A DNA stretch of 64,000 bases from the NCBI GenBank assembly GCA_021397835.1, contig JAJFZO010000609.1:8930001-8994000 (forward strand), in the 5' to 3' direction. Positions 42,568 through 55,133 of this stretch are shown here, one piece after another (positions within the stretch are counted from its first letter, which is position 1; each line of letters starts with the position of its first letter). A program made the translations under genes and the position numbers. The notes beneath the pieces were generated by a model, which had not been told where the DNA came from, ran no database searches, and saw nothing but the letters and a program-made list of their open reading frames with translations. This DNA comes from Moringa oleifera. Its lineage: Eukaryota > Streptophyta > Magnoliopsida > Brassicales > Moringaceae.

Positions 42568-45073
42568 ATGTCAGGAAAAGGCGCGAAGGGCTTGATTATG
42601 GGCAAAGCCTCGGGCAGCAACAAGGAGAAGGATAAGGACAAGAAGAAGCCCATCTCTCGTTCTTCTCGCGCTGGCCTTCAGGTTCCATCTTTTGCTTCTA
42701 CTGTCTCTTGCTATTTTCTCTGGTGCCGATTTGCTTCTGTTAATGATTTCTGCGATGGTTGTTTAGGTTTTTATCCCATTTATTTGTTATTGGGTTTTTT
42801 TTGCACTCTACTTTGTCGTTTAAAGAATTGAAGATTTTTAAGGTTTCACAAAATTTGGGCTTTTTCTTCCCCACTTTTCTTTCTGGTCTTGGTTTGTTGC
42901 AGTAGAAGCTTAAGAATGTAACCCTCTTTTGATGTTTCATATTTTTGTTGGATGGAGTGTTTGCCGGGTGAATCTACTTGTTCCTTTCTTTTCCATCATT
43001 CTTATTAGAGAAAAAAAGCCTTTAGGTGGGTTTTCTGATTTTGGGGATACTTAAAAAACAAAATAGCAACCTTTTAATATGTGAAAGTTATGGTGGCTGG
43101 TATCTTTATTCCAGTTAAGTCTCTCTTTACTAGTGCCTTGACATTGTAGGTTTTCGAACAGCCTAGATTGGTTGATTAAGCTGTCAACTAAGCTAGGTAA
43201 AACCAGGAAACTTTAACACAGTGAAGCACACCTGGTTTCATGGGTGTTCTTTCTTCTTTATTCTTTTTCTTTTCTTTGGAGTGAAGGTGATAATGATTGT
43301 TGACCTACTTTTTGTTTTTCAGAGTTAGTGATGGATGTTATGGATTTTCAAGTATTTGAGGGGGAAAAAAAGAGCCACTGAGATTAAGTTGTTGAACAAT
43401 CAATATTTGCTCTGCCGTGATGTTACTTTTGAGTTACCGTTACTTTTCTCCAACATCATTTTAGGCTCCTTCCTGACAAAGACACATCAAGTTTTGGTGT
43501 CTCTTTTAGTGAATGCAATTTAAATCTAGAACAGAACCTCAAAAATGGTTGGCACCCCCTTTGGTGCTTTATGTAAATAATATTGTATTCTACTGTTTCT
43601 GATTAAAAGAAAATGTGGAACAGAACCACCAAAATGTTGGAGAGTTTGACAAACCTAGCACCAGAAGATGCCACCAGGTAGCATAGAAGTGGAGAAGGAT
43701 TGAAATTTAACCGTACCTTTTGTCTGGAATGAACTACAATGAAACCTCTGGTAGTTGTCATCACTATTGTTTATTGTAGTTATGACTTTCTTGTTCATGA
43801 CCTTAGCATAGGTGAAGGGACCCTGTTTAGTTGGGGCTCAGCCATTCTGGATCAGGAGTTGGTGACTGATGAAGTAGATCAGATGTTTTGTCTTTGGTCC
43901 CAAATCTGACTGGAAAAATCAAAGCTTGGTAGTCAATCTTTTAGATTTACCAGAAATAACTGCTTGCTGAGTCCGTGGCATTCATGTCAATTGGTTGCTG
44001 TTAGAATTCTTTTTGCCCGGAACATATACACTGCATTTATATGATAGTCGCATGCAACATGTCCTTTGAAACAATAGCTGATGATTCCAATTCACACTCT
44101 TATCCAACTGGTATGTAAAGGGTTGGTGCTAGATATTTAATTCTTTTGATGGGATTCAGAAATATGTAATTTAAAGCCAGTACATGAGTTTATATTATTA
44201 AGGGCACCTTATAACAACTTATGATTATTTGGTAACTCCAGCATGGGCTTTTTTCATTTTCTAAAACAACCTTGTGATGTTGCGAGGGGAGTAAAAATTA
44301 TCCTTACGAAAAGATCGAGTAAACTCACAATTAAAATGGTGAAGTGGGGACTGGGTGTCCTTGCTAGAAAGCATGTGCATGGTTCAGTACTCTTTTCTTA
44401 CCTTCTCTTTTTCCTCCTTTTCTTCCTTGTCTCTGCTGGTTTGTGCTGGGATGCCCATGCATTTTCAGGGGCCCTTTTGAACCTGCTTGTTCGGGGCATA
44501 GACTGAAGTATATATTTCTTGAGACAGTTAATCTGGACTGTTTACCTCATCTCTTATGTTCATTATTCTTTCTGTTGAGGATGATATTTTCAGTAGTTTT
44601 TTTCCTTTGGCTGTTCTACTGGTTTTTTCTTTCTGTTCAATTCATTAAAAGTTTTTATAGTTGGATCTAAATCTCTTGAGGTTCATTAAGAAATATTGAA
44701 GGTTTTGCATTAGCATGCATTCTCCTTTCAATCGCAGATTTCAGAATCTTTTTTATAACCTATGTACCACTTACAGTTCCCAGTGGGTCGGATTCACCGT
44801 CTCCTGAAGTCAAGGACCACATCTCATGGGAGAGTAGGAGCCACAGCTGCTGTCTACTCTGCTGCTATCCTAGAATACTTGACTGCAGAGGTGTTGGAGT
44901 TAGCTGGAAACGCGAGCAAGGATCTCAAGGTGAAACGTATCACTCCCAGGCATTTGCAGCTTGCCATTCGTGGTGACGAAGAGCTTGACACCCTGATCAA
45001 AGGAACCATCGCAGGTGGTGGTGTGATCCCTCACATCCACAAGTCTCTCATCAACAAGTCATCCAAGGAGTAG
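42568..45073 (+). CDS. Histone H2A.Z (HTA9-like)
   Basis: 136-aa H2A variant, deposited by the SWR1 complex at +1 nucleosomes; in plants it affects thermosensing, flowering and responsive genes. Two exons, 42568-42681 and 44777-45073, separated by a 2.1-kb intron after codon 38; the junction gives [16 protein letters not shown]. Seen: the N-terminal tail [20 protein letters not shown], closest in memory to Arabidopsis HTA9; [20 protein letters not shown]; the H2A.Z-specific [40 protein letters not shown]; and a C-terminus of [13 protein letters not shown], without the SQ motif of H2A.X. The whole globular fold is in one exon. The start at 42568 is chosen because it gives the conserved tail. 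The intron carries no recognised gene. Confidence 0.95.
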
Positions 45074-46356
45074 TTTCTGAGACGTTCATGCCCATGGGTA
45101 TTTGTGTAGTCTTTGTCTCACAGCTGGCCCTACTTCCTGTGACTAAAACCATGAATTTCTTCTTCCTTTCTTGCTTTGAAAGTGGGGTCATGCATTAATA
45201 TATTTATTTTCCCGTCACTCTCCGTTTCATCTTCTTTTAGCTGCTGAACTCAGGTATTTCTCTTTGTTGTGGATAACATTGTCTGACAATTTTAATCGTG
45301 GCTGCATTGATGTAGTTAGCAAGTCTAATTAGTTATTCCTAGTTCCATGTATTATGGATGGTGCTCGGAAGATTTTCCTTTTTGATATAAGGATTGGTGC
45401 TTATGGTGTAATGTCATGAAATCCTTGTTATCTTAGACCGTTAGAAGTGGTAATTTGTGGCTACTTTTCAGATTTAATGAATTTTAAGTGCATGTGTTGT
45501 TAGGCAAGTTTTATCAGGCAACAGCCCGGCAAACTCAGCAAATAGCAGTTGCTGGTGGAACTTACTGTTTGGATGAGGTATTTGTGTCAGAATAGGTTAT
45601 GTTTAGAGGTTCTTTTGGCATGATTAATTATGAACTGCTGCACCTCTCAGTGAGTACCTGTTTTGACCATGGCACCAATACTTTTAGAATTTGTTATTGC
45701 TTGAGTTGTTTTAAGCCTTCAATGTTATGTCCTTTTTAGAACATTTGGTATGCTGAATGGTTCATCTCACATTCTTGAAGGTTAATGGATTTGTGGAGAA
45801 TTTGAGAAGGAACTAAAGGAATGGCATAATTTAGTCATTTGGCTGTGGATGTGTGCTTTGGCTGAGAATCTGAGATTCAAACGGTAGTAATCTTGGATGG
45901 ATAAGACTGAAAATTAGTCTAAATTGAGTCTGTTTAGCTTAAATTAGTCTAAATTGAGGCTGTTTAGCTTAAATTAGCCAAAATCCCATCTCAAGCTCCA
46001 AATTGCAATTCACTCAGGGATTTTGAATATCTGATCTGACCAAGGGATTTTGGTTTTTTACAATGATAAAACAGAGAAGATTTTTAGTTGAGCATTTTCT
46101 CCTTGAAACGATGTCAGTTCACATATCAAAGTCCCTCACCCCATGACTAGCCCATCCAAGATACCACTCATGGGAGCAAGAACTAAACCCCCTTGAATAA
46201 TTAACAAAATATCCTGTTCACCAAGGCATTAACACTTATCAAGCCCTAAAAGCACAATAAGGTTCCTACATCTCAACATAAAAAGCAAGAACGAATTTCT
46301 AAACCTGAATTGTCAAAGAATTTCACCACTCAACATGCCAGCACCTGGCATCGGGT
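45074..46356. other. Convergent 3' region between H2A.Z and KCS
   Basis: H2A.Z (plus) and the KCS gene (minus) end toward each other. This 1.3 kb should contain both 3'UTRs. It includes a 30-bp tandem repeat at 45911-45980. No open frame with family features was seen. Confidence 0.5.
45911..45980. repeat. 30-bp tandem repeat, about 2.3 copies
   Basis: Two successive 30-bp units starting AAATTAGTCTAAATTGAG at 45911 and 45941 differ by one base (GTC versus GGC), followed by a 10-bp partial third unit. Confidence 0.85.
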
Positions 46357-47889
46357 CTAGATTCTTGATACCTTTGGAACGTCAACTGGGAACTGATGGA
46401 TCTCTTCAATCCAAGGGCTCTTCTCCTTTGCTGGGTTAATAGTCCTTAGAGATTTCCAAACTGCACTGTTACACTTGAACCCTGAACCAAAAGCGATCTG
46501 CCAAGTCCTGTCTCCCCTCTTAACCCTTCCTTTTGCTTCTGAATAAGCCAATTCATACCACAGAGAACTGCTGGACGTGTTTCCGAAACGGTAGAGTGTC
46601 ATCCTTGAAGGCTCCATGTGCCAATCAGACAGCTGCAAGTTCTTCTCCAATTCATCCAAGACAGCTCTTCCTCCAGCGTGGATGCAGAAATGTTCAAACG
46701 CTAGTTTGAAATCTGGAATGTAAGGCTTGACTTTCATTTTGAAAAGCTTCTTGCCAACCAGTGTAGCAAAGAATAGCAGTTGTTCAGACATTGGCAGCAC
46801 CAAAGGCCCTAGTGTGGTAATGTTGGTCTTCAAAGCATCACCTGCAACTGCCATAAGATCCTTTGACAGAGAAACTCCAATCTTCCCATTGTTGTCCTCC
46901 TCTTGGGTTACGCAGGCAAAGCACTTGTCATCAGCACCCTTGTGAGTGCGGACAGTGTGCACCAACTGGTATTTTGACCTTCTTCTGTCGGAAGATTTGT
47001 TTGAAAGCAATATTGCAGCTCCTCCCATTCTGAATAGACAATTTGAAACCAGTTTTGACCTATCATTCCCAAAGTACCAATTCAAAGTGATGTTCTCTGT
47101 GCTGATAACTAGAGCATAAGTGTTAGGTAGAGCCTGTAGAAGGTTTTTCGCGAGATCAATTGAAATGAGACCTGCACTGCAACCCATTCCTCCCAAGTTA
47201 TAGCTAAGTATATTCCCTCGAAGCTTGTAATGGTTGACAATCATGGCAGACAGAGATGGGGTTGGATTGAACAAGCTACAATTGACAATCAAGATACCAA
47301 TGTCTTTGGGTTTCACTCCGGTCTTAGCCAAAAGCTCATCAATGGCACCAAACATCACACACTCAGCTTCTTTTCGAGCTTCTTTCATTGATGGGTTAGG
47401 AGGAATATTGAGGACAGCCTCTGGGAGGTAAGTTGATTCCCCAAGTCCAGATCGTTCAAGAATCTTACGCTGAAACTCAAGATTCTCCTCTGTAAATGTA
47501 CCAGTCATTCGTGATTGATCCATAAAAATCTTTTTGGTACATTTTCGAGATTCTTCAGGCTTGTAGCATGAAAAATTAACAAGGTATACAGGCCGGGGGC
47601 GAGTGAGAAAGTATAGGGTTAACAGGAAAACAAGGAGAGTTGAGCAGATGATTACTGAAATAAGGTTGTATTGGAGATGCTCCCAAAGAATGTAAAGATC
47701 CTGGAGAGAAAAAGTCGAGATCTGTGCAGCTACTATGACTACAAGAGGGGAAAGGAAGAGGTACATTCCATGGGTTATGAGGTAATGGTATCCGAGCTTC
47801 ACATACTTCAGCTTCACGGACTTCTTGAAATCCGGGAGGTTGCGGGATGATGGTGGGATCAAGGGTTTGTCTTGCTGTGCCTCAGCCAT
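46357..47889 (-). CDS. KCS11: 3-ketoacyl-CoA synthase, KCS11-like
   Basis: Endoplasmic-reticulum condensing enzyme of the fatty-acid elongase; joins malonyl-CoA to long-chain acyl-CoA, supplying very-long-chain fatty acids for waxes, suberin and sphingolipids. Single coding exon, 510 aa (Arabidopsis KCS11 is 509). Two N-terminal membrane segments (about 43-60 and 75-95) precede the FAE1/type III PKS-like domain. Catalytic triad by family spacing: C237 in [11 protein letters not shown]404 in [10 protein letters not shown]437 in [10 protein letters not shown]. Other landmarks: [50 protein letters not shown] and [12 protein letters not shown]. The frame stays open 20 codons upstream to 47949, but a splice acceptor (gttaacag) just 5 nt before the ATG at 47889 places that extension in a 5'UTR intron, so 47889 is the start. 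Confidence 0.96.
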   Translation of the reverse strand: MAEAQQDKPLIPPSSRNLPDFKKSVKLKYVKLGYHYLITHGMYLFLSPLVVIVAAQISTFSLQDLYILWEHLQYNLISVIICSTLLVFLLTLYFLTRPRPVYLVNFSCYKPEESRKCTKKIFMDQSRMTGTFTEENLEFQRKILERSGLGESTYLPEAVLNIPPNPSMKEARKEAECVMFGAIDELLAKTGVKPKDIGILIVNCSLFNPTPSLSAMIVNHYKLRGNILSYNLGGMGCSAGLISIDLAKNLLQALPNTYALVISTENITLNWYFGNDRSKLVSNCLFRMGGAAILLSNKSSDRRRSKYQLVHTVRTHKGADDKCFACVTQEEDNNGKIGVSLSKDLMAVAGDALKTNITTLGPLVLPMSEQLLFFATLVGKKLFKMKVKPYIPDFKLAFEHFCIHAGGRAVLDELEKNLQLSDWHMEPSRMTLYRFGNTSSSSLWYELAYSEAKGRVKRGDRTWQIAFGSGFKCNSAVWKSLRTINPAKEKSPWIEEIHQFPVDVPKVSRI

Positions 47890-47894
47890 TTTCT

Positions 47895-48630
47895 CTGTTA
47901 ACATACAATCCATTGAGCGAGTTCCATTGATAGCAACAGCTGATCTCATTAATTAAAAAAAAGTAAAGTAAAAAAGAGAGCACACTAAGATTGACCACAA
48001 GAAATACAAAGGTCAAGAAAGTCCTAGCAAAGATAAATTTATGGATCCTTTCAAGACTAATTTCAACTTAAAATGGCTTTTTCAGTAAGTTTTTCTCTTA
48101 ATTTTTCCCAATCCCCTTTCTCTCATGCCTTCCAGGAACTGTTTTTGAGAAACTTCTCCAGTTCTTTTTGTAATTTACAGCTAAAGAGTATTGAAATCAT
48201 GCAAAAATGAAACTCAATGACAGCCCAAGTCCTCAAAATAATGAATGTCATTATCTGCAGAGCCTAATCAATTAGAACTTAATATCATAAAAGCCTAAAT
48301 CCTTCTCTCCAATTGTATCTCATTAAAGTCAACTATAATTGAGAAAACCCAGATCAGAATTTCACATGAACGTAGATCCTTCAAATCATTAAAACAAAGT
48401 AGGAGGCTACAATCTGAGGAACTACGACGTCACAGAACCCAGATCAGCATTCACGTCAAATGACTTGATTTGTGAAGAATTCATATGAAATCAATCATCA
48501 AGAAAACAAACAAGAAGAACCCAGATCAAAGTTCAGAGAGACAACCCAGATCACTCATGCATTAAAAGTTTCAAATAGAATGCATTAATAAAAAAAAAAA
48601 AAAAAAAGAGCAGCAAATCCAGGAGCTAAC
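47895..48630 (-). other. Probable 5'UTR intron of the KCS gene
   Basis: On the minus strand, CTTTCAAG|gttagc (48631/48630) and tgttaacag|AGAAAATGG (47895/47894) bound a 736-bp intron ending 5 nt before the start codon. The leader exon would run upward from 48631 through a purine-rich stretch to about 48750. Inferred from splice consensus. Confidence 0.55.
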
Positions 48631-48759
48631 CTTGAAAGACAAACCCTTCCACCCGTCGCTTCAGAGGAGCCAAGGAAGAGAGAGGAACGGAACGAGAGAA
48701 AACTATTTATGAGAATCAGAAAAGCAATGGAGAGAAAGAGAAAGTGAAACAGATCAACG

Positions 48760-50539
48760 GATATAAAGAAATCTGAAATGGATTTAATTTAAACTACAAT
48801 AAATTGAACAAAATATTCGATACAAAAAAAAATTATGTATTTATTCCTTTCTCATTCGAGTTAATAAAAGGAAGAAAAATACGTGAAGACAGGTGGGAAA
48901 AAAATTGAATGCGACTCCCGGCTCAAGCAAAGCCATCGAACAAAATGCCGAAAGTCACGCGTTTTCCTACAGGCGGCGCGTACCTGATTTTTTAAAATGT
49001 TTTGACTTTTCCTTCGTCTCAGTCAAATCAGACGTCGTAGTTTCCTTCCACCAGTTGCCGGCTTTCAACTCAAGCTTGAACTCAAGAACAATATAGTTTG
49101 GAGTCTAGTCATGAATATCAACTATTTTATAAAAAAGTATAGTTTTCAAATCAACTAAATCTTAGATCATTAAAAAGAAAATTAAAAGAAAAGTTCAATT
49201 TGATTTTCTCTTCTTTAATTCTTTCTCTCATTTTCATAAGTCAAATTCAGATATATATTTTTTATATAATTTTTTTGGGTTAGACAGGAAAAAAAATAGT
49301 TTTGGAAAAAGAAAACATAATTTTTTATTTTTTTATAAAAGAGCTTTTATTTAGTTTGTCATTTAGCTTTTTTACATAATTTTTTTTAAAAATTAAATTA
49401 AACATACTAATTTTCCCACCAAATTGACCTATTAACATGGATAACTTTTCTAACTTGTAATTTTCTTACACTTTTTCTATCTATGCTGACAGAGATGATC
49501 TAAACCCGTGATTAATCTTTGTATATTATGCAACATGCACTAAATTAATTTATTTTTTTTAATTATTAGTAATTAAAAAAGATATTTATGCTTTATAAAG
49601 TATTTCTTTTAGTTGAGTTTCCATCTTAATCACTTTTAATTAGTATTATTTGTATAAATATATTTTTTTGAAAAGAATGCTATTTTGTTGATTTACAACT
49701 GTTGGCTTGCCATGGAAGAAATGATCAAAGTATAAGTCCATAATAAAAAATCAAAATTTCATAATTAATTTTGGTAGGTGCACATGATAATGTTAGGAGA
49801 CAAAAAGAAAGAGAAAATGGTGATGAGGTTATGAAATTGGTCCACTCTCACTTTCCAGGGGGGCATGAAAGGGCATTTACAAGCTGGTCACATGCCATAA
49901 AGTGTTCAACTCATAGCTCATCTCTCTCTCCCTAAGGAAGATTCAAGGACATTGATGCAACTTGATATTTAATTACGCTTATTTTAATGAAGAAATAAGA
50001 GTGAAAAGATAAGATTTCAGCATTAAATGCTATAAAACTTGGTATCTCAGGTTCATAAAAATGATGTTTCCATGAATCTTCTAATGATTTGTTGGCATTT
50101 CACAGACTGCACTTTGACATGCACACCATGTTGCCTGCAATTATTAGTCTAAATTGCCAAAGGGGCCACCAGAATTGCATTGTGAGCCAAGCGTGTGAAT
50201 CCAAGCATGTCTGTATGCTTGTCCATGCTCAGCTTCACAAGATTTGAGTGACTCATAGCTATATTTCAGCTGGAAGAAAGGGGACCAAGCATTTTTTCGC
50301 ACAAAAACAGAAGCTTTTACATGAAAAATTGAAGTAGTTGCATTTACAACTAGCAGTATCATTGAAAAGAACAACTAAAGCGCATATCTTTTACAACTTT
50401 GAGGTTTTTGTAAGTATTCTTTTGGGTGATGTATTGGCTGCTTCTCTGCATAAAACTCAATCAATTCTCATGGCAACTTCAATGAAGGGAAGATCAACGG
50501 GCACCCAGTGCTAGACAAAGAATATATATACTGTGGCGA
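48760..50539. other. KCS upstream region and 3' flank of SOUL copy 1
   Basis: The KCS promoter lies at about 48750-49100, including an island of mixed composition at 48880-49100 whose 67-codon frame has no family features. From about 49510 the sequence is homologous to the 3' flank of SOUL copy 2 (from about 54170), so the tandem duplication unit begins here. No other gene was seen. Confidence 0.5.
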
Positions 50540-53500
50540 CTATTTCAGTGCGAACTCCTCGAGCCATATTAGCACTTCATTCCTCTTCAATGCATCCAAC
50601 AACGTAAGAAAGATAGAGGATGGAGTCAATAGCTAAGTCTACAAACCAGAATACTATCCGAAAGCGTAAGGAAAATTTATACCATCTACAGTGACAACAT
50701 GGCAGGTCTAATCAAGCTGGAAGCTGAAAAAGTGGTTATGTACAACATAAAAAAAGGCACTCGGGACCAACAGCAATCACACAAATAAAGAAGCAACTAT
50801 GATAAAAGTGACTGCATTTCACGTAGGAAGTCTAGCTTATAAGGGACTAGTTCTAGCTTAGAAGGGATCAGAAAGAAGAGGCAAAACAACTACCAGCAGC
50901 AGGGAGTATCGGCCTAAGGATATCTAGAATTTCAAATCCATTGCATCGGAGCAGTGGATAACATCAAGTGAAGCAGCACCACAAATATAAGAAGAAGAAA
51001 GGAAATGACTTTGAAATATCTAGGAGAAATGACTTTGAAATATCTAGGAGCACAGCCTTAGGTGAAAATTAAATCATACCATTGTGAAGGTCCATGTTCG
51101 TCCTGGATCATTGTAGCAAGCAAGCAAACAACCCATCTTAGGTCTAAGGCCATCTCTAATTAGACGAGCGCGCAATAATCTCTCCTTCTCACGAACAATT
51201 TCTTCATCAGGTTTTCCACTAAACTTCAACACTGCAGCAATTCCTCCTTCCACCTTTCTCAAATTTATTGTTTCTTTATAAAGATCTGGTAAGCTAGTCA
51301 AAATGACAACATAGCACTTTATCATGAAATATTAGCACAAAAGTGTACTTTCAAGTGTAGTCTTTCTCTTTGCAATTTGCAGTTATGAAATAGATATATG
51401 CTTGTACCAATATCAATCTGCATATCACTGAGCTCAATAAGATGGATGCATCTCACCTGTCTAGATCCTTCTCTGATGGAAGCACTATTTGGACGGATAT
51501 TTTGGACAATTCTGCATCAGATGCCTGAGTAAAGATAGGAGTTGTCACTGGTATTTTCTCCATTGCAGAATTCTTGCCAAATATATAGCTGCACAAATAG
51601 AATATGTTGGTCTATGTCAATCAACATTGTAGAAACTGTAACCAATAATCTTTTGAATCAAATTTGAAAAACACTTACCCAGCGACATCGTTAAATCCAG
51701 TTGACCCAGACAGTTTTTCTCCGTTTCTTTCTACCACTGTGAAAGGCATGTACTCTCTTACCTGTGGAATCAATTCCATTATCAAGTAATCCGTCCAATT
51801 ACTTTTGAGAATCCAAAAGATTTTGTTGAATCGTGAATATAGGCAGAAGGAGAGTTATAATGATAGAGGAAACTTGTATATCAGGATATATGACTCCAGA
51901 AGGCTCAAAGAAATGGATTAACAATAAAGTAATTTAAACAGCAAGACAATGAATACAATTATTGGAAGCCCACAAGAAATGCTCAAAGTTCCATATCCTG
52001 TTGAGGCCAACAAAAACATAATCACTAGCTCATTTTTGCCATAATGACAGATAAAATATAGTTAGACCTTCCAAGTAGGAGCAGTAAAATTGTATCCAAC
52101 AAAAGGAGAATAACCTCATAAATTGCAGTCCTTTTCAGTATATGACATTTTGGCAATTCCAGGTGGGGAGTCTTATAATATCGTAGCTGCAAACAATTAC
52201 AATAAACACATAAGTTGGATTGATTTTCTCTTTCTCTTTAACCCAATTAGAAGGTACCAGTTGTTGAACCATGGCCTCCTCTACAGCTGTAAAGAGGCCA
52301 AGAATTGGACATTTGCACATAGGGCATGATCAAGATAAACATCGATTTGCGTCTATCGAAATATGAAAAACCAATTTCGTCTAAGCAAAGAAGTTATGCT
52401 ACCTGCTTAAATACATCCCACAAACCTTCTAATGAGAAGTAATCGTTCTTCTCTATTGAATCCCAGAAGTCCTGCAGATACAAATGATCTAGATCACTAT
52501 TACTTCTAATGAACTGTCCTCCCACTAAAGAGCTAAAAAAAAAACAAAAACACTTCTAAGGATCAGTGAGCCATACCAGGTGGCTGCAAAACTTCCCAGT
52601 CTCCGGGTTCACACCCATTACCGACGTCCCTGTAAAAATGAGCTCTGGTTTCCATGGCAGAAGCATGAACTTCATTACCATCGTCCATCTTGTAGTTATT
52701 TCGTAAGTTCCTGTCTGTAGCAACTCAATCAGTTGAAGAAGCAAAACTAATGCATCTTGTTCAGGCGGGAATCAAGACGAATGTCAGATTCTAAAAGACA
52801 TTAATACCCAATTTAGAGGAAAATAAACCAAGGAGATAAAATAAAATAATGACAAATAGAAGTTGGTAATCGGAAAGTACGCCTACATCCACCAGGAAGA
52901 ACACAACAGTATTCTTTTCACAAGTGGGAAAATATGATGATTAAGATCATTCTGACTTCTTCCCCAAGAACAAGGAAACATCCTATCTCAACATTCTCAT
53001 TCAACATCGAACAGACTCCAAACTTGTTTGAAGATCGACAAAAGTTTCATGAAATGTTTAAGCATATTTAAACACACTCAAAATGCAACCACAACACATC
53101 ATAATATCAGAGAAACTTCGATGAGTCAAACCTGCTTGACCCAGTGCAACTGAAAATGAGGCCTGAAGAGCTGCTTCAGGAGAACGATGTTGAAGAGATA
53201 CCCACTTATGCTATCATGCTTGGTGATTGGGTCCCTGTATCTCAACCGCTCATCGTACGCAGTCCGATCAATACCCTGATCATCAAAGAGATGCGGCAGG
53301 TCGTCGTACAAGAAACCCACCAACCTTTGCATGTCGATTGTTGATTTTGGAGGGCTCAGGTCCTCCAGGCTCAGCCTAAGGGCCGACTTCAGGTTCGGCT
53401 CAGTTTTGACGCTCAAGCTTCTGGTCTTCAAACTTCTTGGGGGAGAGAGAAAAGGGGAACCGGATACTCCCCTGGAACTCTGTCGTCGAAGAACAGTGGC

Positions 53501-53560
53501 GCAACCAGCGTCTGCGCATGGCGGCAAAATGAGGACGGGAAGTTGTGCGGTGATGGCCAT
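50540..53560 (-). CDS. Chloroplast SOUL-domain heme-binding-like protein, copy 1
   Basis: 393-aa protein from eight minus-strand exons: 53132-53560, 52577-52714, 52403-52471, 52115-52186, 51679-51761, 51457-51588, 51080-51293 and 50540-50584. Layout as in Arabidopsis At5g20140 (HBP5 type): a Ser/Arg-rich, plastid-targeting-like N-terminus (1 to about 75), a DUF2358 domain (about 95-210, with LVGFLYDDLPHLFDDQGIDR and ITKHDSISGYLFNIVLLKQL), then a SOUL domain (about 213-393, with VREYMPFTVVE, GSTGFNDVAGYIFGKN and a C-terminal RNEVLIWLEEFALK). Family members bind tetrapyrrole and are linked to heme handling in plastids. Compared with copy 2 it has changed residues at the start of the SOUL domain (LELPKCHILKRTAIYEVREY). 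The short last exon was found by the conserved RNEV motif. All splice sites are intact. Confidence 0.88.
51002..51049. repeat. 24-bp tandem repeat below exon 7 of SOUL copy 1
   Basis: Two identical 24-bp units beginning GAAATGACTTTGAAATATC lie side by side in intron 7. The equivalent place in copy 2 (about 55445-55460) has a single shorter version, so this arose after the gene duplication. Confidence 0.8.
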
Positions 53561-53639
53561 TAAGTCCAATATGTTAAAATTTGAAAAGGTATCTTTATTT
53601 TTCAACTTCTGATTAGCTATTGGCAGTTCTTTTGTTTAT

Positions 53640-54150
53640 TTTTTATTTAAAGATTTTAATCGAATTTTTATATTTAAAAGTAATATATTTAATTCTAATT
53701 TATTAAATTAAATTAAATTAAATTAAATTTTATTAAAAAAATTAAAAATATTCAAATTAAAAATTTTATATAATAAATTTTAATATTAAAATTTTCACTT
53801 GACCAAAAAAAACAAGTATTCAAGTTACTGTAACAAAATTTTTTTAAATTTTTTTAGCACTAAATATACATTTTTTTATATTTATATTATCAAAAATTTT
53901 AAAAATAACACAAAAAATATATTGTATAAAAAAATTTAAAATTTAAAATTTAAAATATAAACTTAAAATAAAATGAAAATTTTATTTGGTTTTTTGGAGA
54001 TATTTTAACGATAAATTTTTTAATTTTTATATTTATTTAAGTTAAAGTTTAATTTAAATTAAATTAATAAATTAAAGTTTGATTTATCATTTTTAAATAT
54101 AAAAATTAAGTAATAAAATAAGCTAAATATTAAAATTTTATATAACTTTA
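53640..54150. mobile_element. Inverted-repeat element (MITE-like), copy E, at the tandem-duplication junction
   Basis: The left end includes CGAATTTTTATATTTAAAAG and the right end the inverted equivalent (CATTTTTAAATATAAAAATT), each continuing into matching AATTTATTAATTTAATTT-type words. The outer right end (AATATTAAAATTTTATATAA) matches copies A and D. Total length is about 500 bp, with no coding capacity. It fills the gap between the 5' flank of SOUL copy 1 and the 3' flank of SOUL copy 2. Confidence 0.6.
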
Positions 54151-55133
54151 TCCTGTAAAATTATGAACTTTCCATTAATCTTTGTTTGTTAAACAAAATG
54201 TACTAAATTATTTTAATATTTTAATAATTAATTAATAATTAAAAATACAAACGTACTTTATAGAGTAATTTTTTTATAATTGATGTTTCAATCTATAATT
54301 TTAAATTAGTAATTATTTGTAATTTAAATTTTTTTAAGAAAAAACATTACATTCTTTGATGAAGGCCACTGGCTATTGAACAAATGAACTCAGTGTAAGT
54401 TCAACACAAGAAATCAGGATTTCATAATTAACTTCTGACAGGTGCACATGCTAATGTTAGGAGACTAACAAAAAGAAAAAGGAAAAAAATGGGCCAAGAA
54501 CCCCACTTCACAGGGAGCATGAAGGGGCATCAGAACCTGTTCATATGGCATAAAGATGCTCAAGTCATGGCCCATGACTCTCTGTCTCTTTAAACAAGAT
54601 TTAAGGAGATTAATGCAAACTTCCAGGTTTAATTATGCTTATACTAACGAAGAAATGAGGTTGACAAGATAAGATTTTAACACTGAATGTTACGGATCCT
54701 TTTGTCAAAACCTTTTTTTTTTCTTTCTGTATATGAAAATGATGTTTTGAAAAACTAGTTCGTTTTTGTGCATGCTCAGCTTCATAAGACTCCTGATTGA
54801 TTCAATAACACTCAGCTGGAAGAAGGGAAACCATCCATTACCTTGCAGCAAATATAAGCTTTTACTTTAAGAAAAAAGAAAATAAAATAAAATTGGAGTA
54901 GATGCGTTTAGGACTAGCAGTATCAATGAAGAGAAACGTTTATATATGAAACAACTAAAGCAGATATCTTTACACCTTCCCATCACTGACTGTTCTGATG
55001 TTTTACAAGTAATCTTCTGGATGATGCATTGGCTGCTCGTTTGTGTAAAACTCAATCAACTCTCATGGCAACTTCAATGAAGGGAAGATCGAGGGGCACC
55101 CAGCGCTAGACAAAGAATGTATACAGTAGCAAA

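Larger units (their letters stand above)
49510..53635. repeat. Tandem duplication unit 1 (SOUL copy 1)
   Basis: About 4.1 kb homologous to 54170-58270, including 3' flank, all eight exons, the introns and the 5' flank. Shared words run from ATTAATCTTTG (49511, 54173) through to the upstream AAAATTTGAAAA word (about 53577, 58204). Spacing between matching points varies from about 4.59 to 4.66 kb because of small indels. Confidence 0.85.

Noticed and set aside
43862..43915. Possible C/D snoRNA in the H2A.Z intron (CTGATGA ... CTGA)
   Set aside because: The C box has the wrong first base, flanks do not pair into a terminal stem, and no guide match could be tested.
46727..47431. Plus-strand ORFs opposite the KCS gene
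   Set aside because: Antisense shadows of the intact 510-codon KCS frame.
47890..47949. 20-codon N-terminal extension of the KCS ORF
   Set aside because: A good splice acceptor lies 5 nt before the conserved start, and the extension does not resemble KCS N-termini.
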